Positions 13,488-19,727 of a stretch of 22,222 bases of DNA are shown here, piece after piece; within the stretch, counting starts at the first letter, position 1; each line of letters opens with the position of its first letter. Below the pieces are notes generated by a model, which saw nothing but the letters and a program-made list of their open reading frames with translations, had not been told where the DNA came from and made no database searches. The translations under genes and the position numbers were made by a program. Where the stretch lies: contig JACQSM010000095.1 in the NCBI GenBank assembly GCA_016205965.1, forward strand, positions 1 through 22,222, written 5' to 3'. This DNA comes from Candidatus Uhrbacteria bacterium. GTDB taxonomy: Bacteria > Patescibacteriota > Patescibacteriia > SG8-24.

Positions 13488-14006
13488 TCAGTTTTCGATT
13501 TTGATTTCGTCGAAATTGACCCTGGTCGCGGTCGCTTCGAAGGTGCTGTCGGTCAGGTCGACGCTATGGATCCGGCGCAACTGGTCGCCGAAAGCGAGCG
13601 GAACCCATTGGTCGTAGTAGCGCATCTGGTCGATTTCCGATGAGCGGCGCGAGACCCAGTTGTAAGCGACGGTGTACTTGGCGCCGCGGGTGGTGGCGTT
13701 GCGGCGGGGGATGAAGGCGTAGGCGCGCGAGTAACGGTCGATCGGGATGACGTTCCAGACCGCGTTATTGACGCCGCCGTAGGTCGAGGTGCTCCAGGTC
13801 CACTGGCTGTTGGCCGGCGAGCACCACGTGCCGAACTGTCCGCAATATCCCTGTCCGCTGTCGTAGCGCCAATACGCGCTCGGGCCGCTGGCCGTGAAGT
13901 ACGCGCCGCCGTTGGCATAGACCGAGGTTTCGGCCAACGCCGCAGGCGCCATCGCCAGCCAGGCCGTACCCGCGAGGAATCCGATGAGTCGCAAGAGCGT
14001 GCGCAT
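13488..14006 (-). CDS. secreted protein with golvesin-like domain, 172 aa
   Basis: A signal peptide is clear: basic MRTLLR, a hydrophobic core, then APAALA before ETSVYANG, with cleavage expected near residue 25. The mature protein has an aromatic, Gly/Ser-rich N-terminal half with two Cys (CGQFGTWC) and a C-terminal half with the pattern AYAFIPRRNATTRGAKYTVA, IDQMRYYDQWVPLA, a VDLTDST strand and a final VNFDEIKI strand. This resembles the golvesin/Xly carbohydrate-binding-like beta sandwich (usual pattern AxYxI...vdQ...W..LG...v.L.d....ADAvr). It starts 4 nt after the stop of the upstream secreted protein, with no Shine-Dalgarno sequence between them, so the two are probably coupled. Likely extracellular, binding glycan or wall. 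Confidence 0.75.
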   Translation of the reverse strand: MRTLLRLIGFLAGTAWLAMAPAALAETSVYANGGAYFTASGPSAYWRYDSGQGYCGQFGTWCSPANSQWTWSTSTYGGVNNAVWNVIPIDRYSRAYAFIPRRNATTRGAKYTVAYNWVSRRSSEIDQMRYYDQWVPLAFGDQLRRIHSVDLTDSTFEATATRVNFDEIKIEN

Positions 14007-14010
14007 AGGA

Positions 14011-14772
14011 TTAGCGGGTCAGAGTGTTGGTGTAGCTTGCGAGCGTCCCGTCGGCGAACAGGCCTACCTGGATGAAGGGCGGCATCTCCGACTCCTTGGC
14101 TGGGTGGGAGAAGTCATCCCAGCGGAAGAAGTAGATCTGACCGTCCTTATTGTCTTCGAGCGGCACGAACGACTTTTTACGGCTGCCGAAGTTCTGGATC
14201 TCCCGTTCGACGAAGGCGAGCGCCGACTTTCTTAGGTCCGCGACGGGACGACGGGCATCCGGTCGGATTTGTGATGTTGTCGGACGCGCACCCGCGTAAG
14301 CACCAATCTGGACAACCACTTCGTTCGCGGGGTTGACCCAGTATTCGTTTCCTTGGTCGTCCACATACGTTTCAATGAGGCTATCGTCGTCCGTGTATGG
14401 ATTCGACACGGTCGAGGTGTAGATGAGCGGAAGCCTGCCTTTGCCGGTGAAGCTTCGGACCGCGTCCTTGGCCTTCTCGCGCTGGGCCGCCGGTCGGCCG
14501 CGTTCTTCGGCAATCATATCGGCGATCCGATCGTGCAGGGCATCGACGCTCTCGGCCGATGAACCGCACAATGTCGCCTTGCCTTGGCCGTCGCGCTCGA
14601 CGCAGCCGGTCTCGAGTTCATGGCGCGCCCGGACGTCGAGGTCGGCGACGAGCGAGCGGATGGTCGAACCGATGTGCACCATAGAGTTTGGCTGAGCGGC
14701 GGTGACGGCCATGGCCGACGTTCCGGCCAGCAGCAGGACCGTGACGGCGGCGGCCGTTTTCGCATACCGCAT
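14011..14772 (-). CDS. secreted protein of unknown function, 253 aa
   Basis: Signal peptide MRYAKTAAAVTVLLLAGTSA followed by MAVTAAQP; cleavage expected near residue 22-27. The mature part is mixed alpha/beta. The C-terminal third (ALAFVEREIQNFGSRKKSF, then YFFRWDDFS and PPFIQVGLFADGTLASY) loosely resembles PepSY/YcdB-type extracellular inhibitory domains, but that is a weak pattern match. Two Cys (about residues 56 and 68) could pair after export. The ATG at 14772 is preferred to the TTG at 14793 because it starts the basic n-region directly. Upstream gene of the secreted pair; a 14-bp palindrome lies 24 nt before its start codon. Confidence 0.75.
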   Translation of the reverse strand: MRYAKTAAAVTVLLLAGTSAMAVTAAQPNSMVHIGSTIRSLVADLDVRARHELETGCVERDGQGKATLCGSSAESVDALHDRIADMIAEERGRPAAQREKAKDAVRSFTGKGRLPLIYTSTVSNPYTDDDSLIETYVDDQGNEYWVNPANEVVVQIGAYAGARPTTSQIRPDARRPVADLRKSALAFVEREIQNFGSRKKSFVPLEDNKDGQIYFFRWDDFSHPAKESEMPPFIQVGLFADGTLASYTNTLTR

Positions 14773-14796
14773 AGTGGAGGGGTGAGTTGTCAATGA

Positions 14797-14810
14797 AACC
14801 CGGCCGGGTT
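14797..14810. repeat. 14-bp palindrome upstream of the secreted pair
   Basis: AACCCGGCCGGGTT is perfectly self-complementary and lies 24 nt upstream of the minus-strand start codon at 14772. A position near the expected promoter would suit an operator, but no clear -10/-35 pair is visible around it. Confidence 0.45.
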
Positions 14811-14833
14811 AGTCAGACCTTAGGTTCGCAACA

Positions 14834-14861
14834 AAAAAGTGTCAAACTTCTGACACTTTTT
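14834..14861. terminator. bidirectional hairpin terminator
   Basis: AAAAAGTGTCA (14834-14844), loop AACTTC and TGACACTTTTT (14851-14861): perfect 11-bp stem with A/T runs on both sides. It lies between the basic/acidic gene pair and the secreted pair on the minus strand and insulates one from the other. Confidence 0.8.
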
Positions 14862-14939
14862 ACTGATTCAGGCTTATTTTCGCTGATTTTTCCAAGGAAC
14901 CGGCGGTTATTTTTTCAACTGTGGATAACTTTTGGTGAT

Positions 14940-14966
14940 AAAAAAGCGACCCGTTAATGCGGGTCG
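14940..14966 (-). terminator. terminator of the basic/acidic gene pair
   Basis: On the minus strand CGACCCG (14966-14960), loop CATTAA and CGGGTCG (14953-14947), then C and a six-T run (14945-14940). It begins 2 nt after the stop codon of the gene ending at 14969. Confidence 0.9.
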
Positions 14967-14968
14967 TG

Positions 14969-15262
14969 TCAGAAGAAATCACCCTCCTGGTCCAAGGCGG
15001 ACAGGTCCATCTCGGCCATGGGCGGCGGTGGCATCGGCGGTCCGTCATAGTCGCGGAGCTGGGAGACGTCGATGTCTCCGAGAATCTGCAAAGCATGCGC
15101 CAGAATCTCTTCCGCTTTGTCGCCGTCGTAGTCAAAGATGCAGCTTCCGTCGGCCTGGCGGATCACCAGGGCCCCACCCTCGGCGTGGTTGTAGGAAACT
15201 GATTCCAGGAGCGCTGCTTCTTTCTCATCTTGCGGCCACGATGCCGGTACCGCTTGATCCAT
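14969..15262 (-). CDS. small acidic protein, 97 aa
   Basis: Unrecognised acidic protein. Visible: a central predicted strand-turn block GGALVIRQADGSCIFDYDGD (about 31-50), a helix AEEILAHALQILGDI (about 52-66), and an acidic, Pro-rich and aromatic tail (GPPMPPPPMAEMDL...EGDFF). No signal peptide. The ATG at 15262 has a very strong ribosome site: AAGGAGG ends 5 nt upstream. The frame stays open further upstream to 15403, but that part overlaps the preceding gene and shows poorer third-position GC, so it is left out. Second gene of a two-gene unit; the stop codon of the first gene lies just before its Shine-Dalgarno core. Function unknown. Confidence 0.7.
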   Translation of the reverse strand: MDQAVPASWPQDEKEAALLESVSYNHAEGGALVIRQADGSCIFDYDGDKAEEILAHALQILGDIDVSQLRDYDGPPMPPPPMAEMDLSALDQEGDFF

Positions 15263-15273
15263 GACATCCTCCT

Positions 15274-15696
15274 TCAGGTTGACCACGGCGGCGTGCCGGG
15301 GCTGGGTTTCTGGTGCAAAGAGACCGGCGGCATCTGTTGGAAGTGCCGGGGCCGTTTGTGGCGCTGCCACTGTTTGAGGGCCGTTCGGACCGCAGCCTTC
15401 CATGACGTCATCCTCGGTTCACGGCTCCGGCGAGGCTTTTCCTTGCGGGCCAGCCGTCCAACGCGGCGGCGCATGCCGGCCCAGGGGATGTTCTCGCGAT
15501 CCTCCGGACTCAAACCGAACCTGGGTCTCCTGGTACGTGGAATGATCAGCGCCTTGTAGTTGTCCCGGGATTGCCGGGGGAAGCGCGGACGGTACAGAAC
15601 GACGTCCTTGAAGGTGCCTCGAGGCGTACTCGAGCCGTCTCCCAGGGTGTCGTCTGCAACGCCGTTTGCTTCCCGCTCCATCTGTTCCTGACTCAT
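15274..15696 (-). CDS. basic hypothetical protein, 140 aa
   Basis: Unrecognised. The N-terminal 25 residues are acidic and polar; from about residue 33 onward it is very rich in Arg and Lys (RPRFPRQSRDN, RTRRPRFG, MRRRVGRLARKEKPRRSREP), then WKAAVRTALKQWQRHKRPRH and a Pro-rich tail. No signal peptide or membrane helix; the composition would suit nucleic-acid or polyanion binding. The ATG at 15696 has GGGAGG 6 nt upstream. The C-terminal part is out of frame with an extension of the next gene, but codons in this frame end mostly in G or C, which supports it as the coding frame. Strong promoter at 15752-15780. Confidence 0.65.
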   Translation of the reverse strand: MSQEQMEREANGVADDTLGDGSSTPRGTFKDVVLYRPRFPRQSRDNYKALIIPRTRRPRFGLSPEDRENIPWAGMRRRVGRLARKEKPRRSREPRMTSWKAAVRTALKQWQRHKRPRHFQQMPPVSLHQKPSPGTPPWST

Positions 15697-15751
15697 CCAA
15701 TGCCTCCCTCGAAAGAGGAACGACGAACTTCACCGTCCCGCAGGCTGTAGT

Positions 15752-15780
15752 ATTTAAGCATACTTTAAGGATGATGTCAA
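15752..15780 (-). promoter_or_regulatory. strong promoter of the basic/acidic gene pair
   Basis: On the minus strand TTGACA (15780-15775), a 17-nt spacer and TTAAAT (15757-15752) with TGC directly upstream (extended -10). Perfect -35 and ideal spacing. Start near 15745, leaving a leader of about 49 nt before the ATG at 15696. Confidence 0.75.
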
Positions 15781-15799
15781 TATGGGTGCTTCAGAGAGC

Positions 15800-15828
15800 T
15801 TCACCCCCGGCCCCGACTCCTTTATAGT
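15800..15828 (+). promoter_or_regulatory. promoter of holB (leaderless)
   Basis: TTCACC (15800-15805), a 17-nt spacer and TATAGT (15823-15828). Predicted start near 15835, at the ATG codons of 15833/15836. It is divergent from the promoter at 15752-15780, 19 bp away. Confidence 0.65.
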
Positions 15829-15835
15829 GCCCATG

Positions 15836-16798
15836 ATGCCTGCCCAGATCATCGGCCATGCTCCCATCCTCGAAACCCTGCGTCGCGTCAAAGAACGCGA
15901 TCGGCTTGGGCATGCTTATCTTTTTGCGGGCCCGGCCAGGGTCGGCAAAACCGCCGTCGCCCGCGCCTTCATGGCCGAAGTTCTCGGCACCGAGACACCC
16001 CTCGAATGCCACCCTGATTTCATCCTGGTCGAACGCGGCCGCGATGCCAAAACCGGCAAGCTCCACGGATCCATCGTCATCGAACAGATCCATGCCCTCT
16101 GCAATCGCCTGTCCATGGCCGCCTTCATGGGCGGTTGGAAGGTCTGCTTGATCGAAGGTATCGACTGGCTGACCGCCGACGCTGCCAACGCCCTGCTCAA
16201 GAATCTCGAGGAGCCGCATCCGAAGACGCTCTTCATCGCCACCACCGAATCATTGGACGCGGTTCTGCCGACGATCAAGTCGCGCTGCGAGCCGGTCCGG
16301 TTCGGTCGCGTGGCCACGGCGGAGATCGCCGCCAGCTTGGTCGGCCGCGGTTTGGCCCAAGAAGAAGCGGTCGTTTTGGCTCGCTTGGCCGACGGCCGTC
16401 CCGGTCGCGCCGTCGCATACGTCGAAAACCCTGATTCGCGAGCCGTTGCCGCCGAAACGATCGGTGCCTTGGCCGCCTTGATCTCCGCCGGTCCGGCCGA
16501 GCGTTTGGCCGCTGTTGATAAGTTTTTGCCGCCGGCACTGCCTTTTATCGAAGCATCGGAGCGCGCCGCCGACCTGGTCGACCGTCTGTCCGAACTGCTC
16601 CGCGACGCACTCTTAGTCGAAGCCGGTCAACCCGATGCCGTCATGCACGTGGGTCAGCGCGACCGGACCGCCGCCCTGGCCCGCCGCGGTTCGCGCCACC
16701 TGGCTATCGCTCTCGAGACCGCTCTTGAGGCCAAGCGGATGCTCGAAGAGAACGTCGCGCCCCGTCAGTCCCTGGACCATCTGCTCTTACAACTTTGA
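15836..16798 (+). CDS. holB: DNA polymerase III delta-prime subunit
   Basis: 320-aa clamp-loader subunit; delta-prime helps load the sliding clamp on primed DNA. It begins MPAQIIGHAPILETLRR, then LGHAYLFAGPARVGKT with the Walker A region at about residues 32-39, IVIEQIHALCNRLS, ADAANALLKNLEEP and TTESLDAVLPTIKSRCEPVRF, which includes the SRC motif of clamp-loader ATPases. The usual four-Cys zinc module is missing: only ECHPDF remains (about 58-63). The longer in-frame ATG at 15782 would place the -10 element inside the coding region, so the start is set at 15836 (15833 equally possible), which makes the mRNA leaderless. A normal delta-prime would not depend on ATP hydrolysis. Confidence 0.93.
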   Translation: MPAQIIGHAPILETLRRVKERDRLGHAYLFAGPARVGKTAVARAFMAEVLGTETPLECHPDFILVERGRDAKTGKLHGSIVIEQIHALCNRLSMAAFMGGWKVCLIEGIDWLTADAANALLKNLEEPHPKTLFIATTESLDAVLPTIKSRCEPVRFGRVATAEIAASLVGRGLAQEEAVVLARLADGRPGRAVAYVENPDSRAVAAETIGALAALISAGPAERLAAVDKFLPPALPFIEASERAADLVDRLSELLRDALLVEAGQPDAVMHVGQRDRTAALARRGSRHLAIALETALEAKRMLEENVAPRQSLDHLLLQL

Positions 16799-16815
16799 TT
16801 CTTCTCGCCTTCGGA

Positions 16816-16824
16816 TGCTAGAAT
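16816..16824 (+). promoter_or_regulatory. extended -10 promoter of the propeller lipoprotein
   Basis: TGCTAGAAT: TAGAAT (16819-16824) with TGC upstream. It overlaps the in-frame ATG at 16823, so translation must begin downstream. RNA would start near 16831, about 22 nt before the ATG at 16853. Confidence 0.6.
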
Positions 16825-16852
16825 GGCAATGATTTACCCTCGCCATCAATAT

Positions 16853-17923
16853 ATGCCTCGACGTCTCCAAGCCATCACCCTCATCGTCGGCAGCCTGCTC
16901 TTCATCGGCGCCGGCTGCGTCTCTTTCGGCGGCGGCACGACCAGCAATACCCAGTCCGACGGAGGCATCTTTAAGAGCGCCGACAAAGGCGAGAACTGGG
17001 CTCAGAAAACGGCCATCGCCACGACCACCGGCGAGCGCAAGTCGATCAACCAGGTGTCGGTCTCGGCGATCGTCCAGGACCCTCAAGATTCCAAGGCACT
17101 CTACGTCGGCACGGCCGCGAACGGCATGTATTACACCTATGACGGCGGCGACTCGTGGCTGCAGCCGGTCCAGTTGAGCCGCGGTCGGATTCCCGGCATG
17201 GCCGTCGATCCCAAGGATAAGTGCCGGGTGTACGTTGCCAGCGAAAACAAAGTCCTCAAAACCGATGACTGTTCGCGCACCTGGGCGGTCAAATATTTCG
17301 ACACCCGCGTCGACAAGGTGATTACCGCCGTTGCCGTCGACGGCTTCAATCCGATGATCGTGTGGGCCGCCAACAACGCCGGCGACGTTCTCAAGAGCGC
17401 CGACGGCGGCCAGTCCTGGGCCAACGTCAAGCATTTCGACAGTCAGGTGCTGAAGCTGCTGGTCAATGCCGGCGACAGCCGCCGAGTCCTGGTCGGTACC
17501 AAGGGCGCCGGCGTCTGGCGCACCGATGATGGCGGCCAGAACTGGAAAGACCTTTCGCCGAGCTACCGAAAGTTCGCCGGTTCGATGGAGTTCGCCGACA
17601 TGGCCATGGGCGTTTCCGATCCCAAGACGGTCGTCATAGCCTCCAAGTACGGCCTGCTCCGCTCGCTCGACGCCGGCGATACTTGGGAGTCGATCGATCT
17701 GGTGACGCCGCCCGGCACCACCCTGATCTTTTCGCTCGCCATCGACCCCAAAGACGTCAAATCGATCTACTACGGCACCGCCACGACTTTCTACAAGACG
17801 AGCAACGGCGGCGCCAACTGGGTGCCCAAGAAACTTCCGACCTCGCGCACGGCGACCGCTCTTCATGTCGATCAGCAAACCTCTTCCGTGCTCTACATGG
17901 GCGTGACGAAGTTTAAGGAATAA
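16853..17923 (+). CDS. putative lipoprotein with seven Asp-box repeats (Ycf48/BNR-like beta propeller)
   Basis: 356-aa exported protein. N-terminus MPRRLQAITLIVGSLLFIGA followed by GC: a basic n-region, hydrophobic core and a lipobox-like end with Cys22; the -3 position is Gly, which is unusual. The mature part carries seven Asp-box-type repeats (SADKGENW, TYDGGDSW, TDDCSRTW, SADGGQSW, TDDGGQNW, SLDAGDTW, TSNGGANW) separated by about 40-55 residues, as expected for a seven-bladed propeller of the Ycf48/BNR/sialidase-like class. No sialidase catalytic Arg triad or FRIP motif is evident. The start at 16853 is chosen because the in-frame ATG at 16823 lies within the -10 and because it yields a compact lipoprotein signal. 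Probable role: binding or assembly at the outer surface of the membrane. Confidence 0.88.
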   Translation: MPRRLQAITLIVGSLLFIGAGCVSFGGGTTSNTQSDGGIFKSADKGENWAQKTAIATTTGERKSINQVSVSAIVQDPQDSKALYVGTAANGMYYTYDGGDSWLQPVQLSRGRIPGMAVDPKDKCRVYVASENKVLKTDDCSRTWAVKYFDTRVDKVITAVAVDGFNPMIVWAANNAGDVLKSADGGQSWANVKHFDSQVLKLLVNAGDSRRVLVGTKGAGVWRTDDGGQNWKDLSPSYRKFAGSMEFADMAMGVSDPKTVVIASKYGLLRSLDAGDTWESIDLVTPPGTTLIFSLAIDPKDVKSIYYGTATTFYKTSNGGANWVPKKLPTSRTATALHVDQQTSSVLYMGVTKFKE

Positions 17924-17928
17924 GATAA

Positions 17929-18000
17929 TGGAGGGCGGGCTTTAGCCCGCCTATCGGCCGAAACGGCCGATTCATCTGGCGGGCTGAAGCCCGCCCTCCA
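17929..18000. repeat. REPIN-like nested palindromic element, 72 bp
   Basis: Left arm TGGAGGGCGGGCTTTAGCCC plus GCC (17929-17951) and right arm GGCGGGCTGAAGCCCGCCCT plus CCA (17978-18000) are inverted copies with one mismatch; each arm is itself a hairpin around TTTA or TGAA. Between them lies a third hairpin ATCGGCCG-AAA-CGGCCGAT (17953-17971). Two inverted REP-type hairpins with a spacer is the layout of REPINs, which are mobilised by RAYT (TnpA_REP) transposases. No transposase gene is present in the window. It occupies the whole gap between the lipoprotein gene and frr and could also stabilise mRNA ends or terminate transcription. Confidence 0.8.
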
Positions 18001-18007
18001 CTTTTGT

Positions 18008-18565
18008 ATGCCCACCGACCTTCTCCGCCCCTTCCGTCCCGAATTCGATGCCACCATCGATTTTCTCAAGCAGGATCTCTCGACGCTGCGCACCGGCCGG
18101 GCCAACCCCGGCATGGTTGAGCACGTCTCGGTCGAGGCTTACGGCTCCAGGATGGAGCTCGTCGGCGTCGCCTCGATCTCGGTTCCCGACGCCCGCACCC
18201 TGGTGATCGAGCCCTGGGATAAATCCGTTCTCAAAGACGTCGAGCGCGGCCTGATCGATGCCAACCTCGGCGTCAATCCGGTGGTCAGCGGCAATACCAT
18301 CCGCATCGTCATGCCGCCGCCGACCGAGGAGTCGCGCCGCAACTTGGTCAAAATGATGAACGAGAAGCTCGAGAACGCCCGCATCGGCGTCCGCGGCGCC
18401 CGCGAAAAGGCCAAAGCCGTCATCGTCGAGGCCGAGAAGAACAAAGAAATTTCCGAGGACGAAAAATACCGCTATCTGGAGGAGCTTGACAAGATGGCCG
18501 CCGGCTTCAATGAGCGGATCAAACTGATCGGCACCGAGAAGGAAAAGGAGATCATGACGATATAG
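18008..18565 (+). CDS. frr: ribosome recycling factor
   Basis: 185-aa cytoplasmic protein that, with EF-G, splits post-termination ribosomes. Family landmarks in order: LRTGRANPGMVEHVSVEAYG (about 27-46), SISVPDARTLVIEPWDKSVL (about 57-76), DANLGVNPVVSGNTIRIVMP (about 83-102), then EESRRNLVKMMNEKLENARI and VRGAREKAKA of the helical domain. Length matches the family. It is preceded by the REPIN-like element and by CTTTTGT, with no Shine-Dalgarno sequence and no clear promoter of its own. The usual neighbours (tsf, pyrH) are absent. Confidence 0.98.
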   Translation: MPTDLLRPFRPEFDATIDFLKQDLSTLRTGRANPGMVEHVSVEAYGSRMELVGVASISVPDARTLVIEPWDKSVLKDVERGLIDANLGVNPVVSGNTIRIVMPPPTEESRRNLVKMMNEKLENARIGVRGAREKAKAVIVEAEKNKEISEDEKYRYLEELDKMAAGFNERIKLIGTEKEKEIMTI

Positions 18566-18578
18566 GAGCCGCCCTGTT

Positions 18579-18610
18579 TTGACGGATCTGGGGGGGGGGA
18601 CGTGTATACT
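18579..18610 (+). promoter_or_regulatory. promoter with ten-G spacer tract (candidate phase-variable)
   Basis: TTGACG (18579-18584) and TATACT (18605-18610) are separated by 20 nt, of which 18590-18599 are ten consecutive G. RNA would start near 18617, about 18 nt before the ATG at 18635. A spacer of 20 nt is too long for good activity; loss of two or three G would restore 17-18 nt. Slippage in this tract would therefore be expected to tune expression. Confidence 0.65.
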
Positions 18611-18634
18611 CACTTTGTTAATAACTACTTTTCT

Positions 18635-19708
18635 ATGCCCGAGCCTACGCCGGTCACGCCTTCGTCGCCCTCGCCAGCCGCTCCGACGCCGCCGTCGGAC
18701 AAACCGTCGGCGAGCGCCACCGCCACCGAGACCCGAACGCAGACCAAGACGAAGACCGTCATCGCCGTCGGTCTGATCGCCGGCGCCGCCATGGGCGTGG
18801 CCGCGGCTTTTGCGCTGATCAGCCTTCCGAGGCCAGTGGCCAAGGTGTGCGTCGGCGGCCCGGTAGCGGGGAGGTCTTGCACTAGCGATAAGCAATGCCT
18901 GGGCGGAAGGTGTATGGCCAAAGCGGCGCCGACGATGCCGACAAAACCGGCTGTCAAGCCGACGACCAAGCCGGCGACAAAGCCCGCAACGGTGCCGGCA
19001 ACCCGGCCGGCAACGATGCCGGCGACAAAGCCGGCCACCAAACCAGCCACCCTGCGAAACCTGCCGACGGTCAGTCTGGCACCTTTGCCGTCGACCGTTC
19101 TCCAGAACTCCGCTAACGCGATCATTGCGCGTTTTACCGTCACTGCCGACGCGTCGCGCGCCGTTTCCCTCAAGAAAATTTCCTTCATGGCCACGGTGAG
19201 CGATACGGGCTCGAACGGCACTCTTTCCAACGTTTCAGTACGAAGCGTCGGTGAAGGCACGAACCTCACCAGCATCGCGTCCGCGACCTCAAAAGGCGCC
19301 AACTGCGGCTTCACGGCTTCCTCGCGTCAGCAATGCGTTCGCGTGCTGCTCGCCGATGAACATGTCGTTGCCGCCGGAACTTCCAAGACGTTCGAACTGC
19401 GGGCCAATCTTGCCAACTTCGATCATGCCGGCGACGCGCTGGCCGTCACGATGCTGGGCGACAAGAAGGCAGCGGTCGGCGAACTCGATCTCGGCACCGG
19501 CCTCGCGCCGGCGCTGCAGATCGACGCGGTCGTTTCCGGAACCGACGGAGAGTACAACTTCATCTGGTCGGACATGAGCGATCGTTCGCACAACGTCAAT
19601 ATCGCGACTAACATGCGCACCGACGCCCTGAATTCGTCCAATGACTGGACCAACGGCTACGGCGTCAGCAGACTCCCCAGCGATTCCCAAACGTTGGTAA
19701 AAAACTGA
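18635..19708 (+). CDS. membrane-anchored surface protein with TKPA repeats and CPR-type C-terminal block
   Basis: 357-aa protein. Residues 1-40: Pro/Ser/Thr-rich cytoplasmic tail. 42-64: one transmembrane helix (VIAVGLIAGAAMGVAAAFAL). 70-93: a Cys-rich CVGGPVAGRSCTSDKQC motif continuing to C93 (Cys 72, 82, 88, 93), probably two disulfides. 103-139: tetrapeptide repeats of the form KPAT, VPAT, RPAT, MPAT, probably an extended glycosylatable stalk. About 155-300: beta-sandwich-like domain (IIARFTVTADASRAVSLKKI, KTFELRANL). The C-terminus contains FIWSDMSDRSH and DWTNGYGVSRLPSDSQTL, a block I associate with CPR surface proteins. Predicted N-in, C-out. The start at 18635 fits a leader of about 18 nt after the promoter carrying the ten-G tract. 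The membrane gene follows 19 nt downstream. Confidence 0.82.
   Translation: MPEPTPVTPSSPSPAAPTPPSDKPSASATATETRTQTKTKTVIAVGLIAGAAMGVAAAFALISLPRPVAKVCVGGPVAGRSCTSDKQCLGGRCMAKAAPTMPTKPAVKPTTKPATKPATVPATRPATMPATKPATKPATLRNLPTVSLAPLPSTVLQNSANAIIARFTVTADASRAVSLKKISFMATVSDTGSNGTLSNVSVRSVGEGTNLTSIASATSKGANCGFTASSRQQCVRVLLADEHVVAAGTSKTFELRANLANFDHAGDALAVTMLGDKKAAVGELDLGTGLAPALQIDAVVSGTDGEYNFIWSDMSDRSHNVNIATNMRTDALNSSNDWTNGYGVSRLPSDSQTLVKN
18947..19051 (+). repeat. in-frame 12-nt coding repeats (KPAT-type)
   Basis: Degenerate tandem units close to AAGCCGGCGACA encode about eight or nine [K/V/R/M]-P-[A/T]-T tetrapeptides at residues about 105-139 of the surface protein. The units differ mainly at the first codon and at synonymous positions. 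Unit number could vary between strains without frameshift. Confidence 0.75.
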
Positions 19709-19727
19709 CGTTCTCGCGCCAGACGTT

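Noticed and set aside
13462..13490. tRNA T-arm-like sequence GGTTCGTATCC
   Set aside because: The flanking bases do not form the 5-bp T-stem and no acceptor or anticodon arm is present.
14920..14928. Perfect DnaA box (TTATCCACA on the minus strand) in an AT-rich gap, with a near match TTTTCCACA at 2882-2890, as an origin signal
   Set aside because: Only one perfect box, no cluster, and no dnaA, dnaN, rpmH or gidA gene nearby. A 9-mer can occur by chance in a window this size.
15263..15403. N-terminal extension of the 97-aa acidic protein to 15403
   Set aside because: It overlaps the 140-aa gene; codons in that frame end less often in G/C than in the other frame, and a near-ideal Shine-Dalgarno sequence supports the start at 15262.
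15782..15835. Longer N-terminus for holB starting at 15782
   Set aside because: It would put the TATAGT -10 inside the gene and add residues unlike any delta-prime N-terminus; the family start pattern begins at 15833/15836.
18947..19051. Short tandem repeats as a CRISPR array
   Set aside because: Units are 12 nt, contiguous, without spacers and in frame with the surface protein; they are coding repeats.
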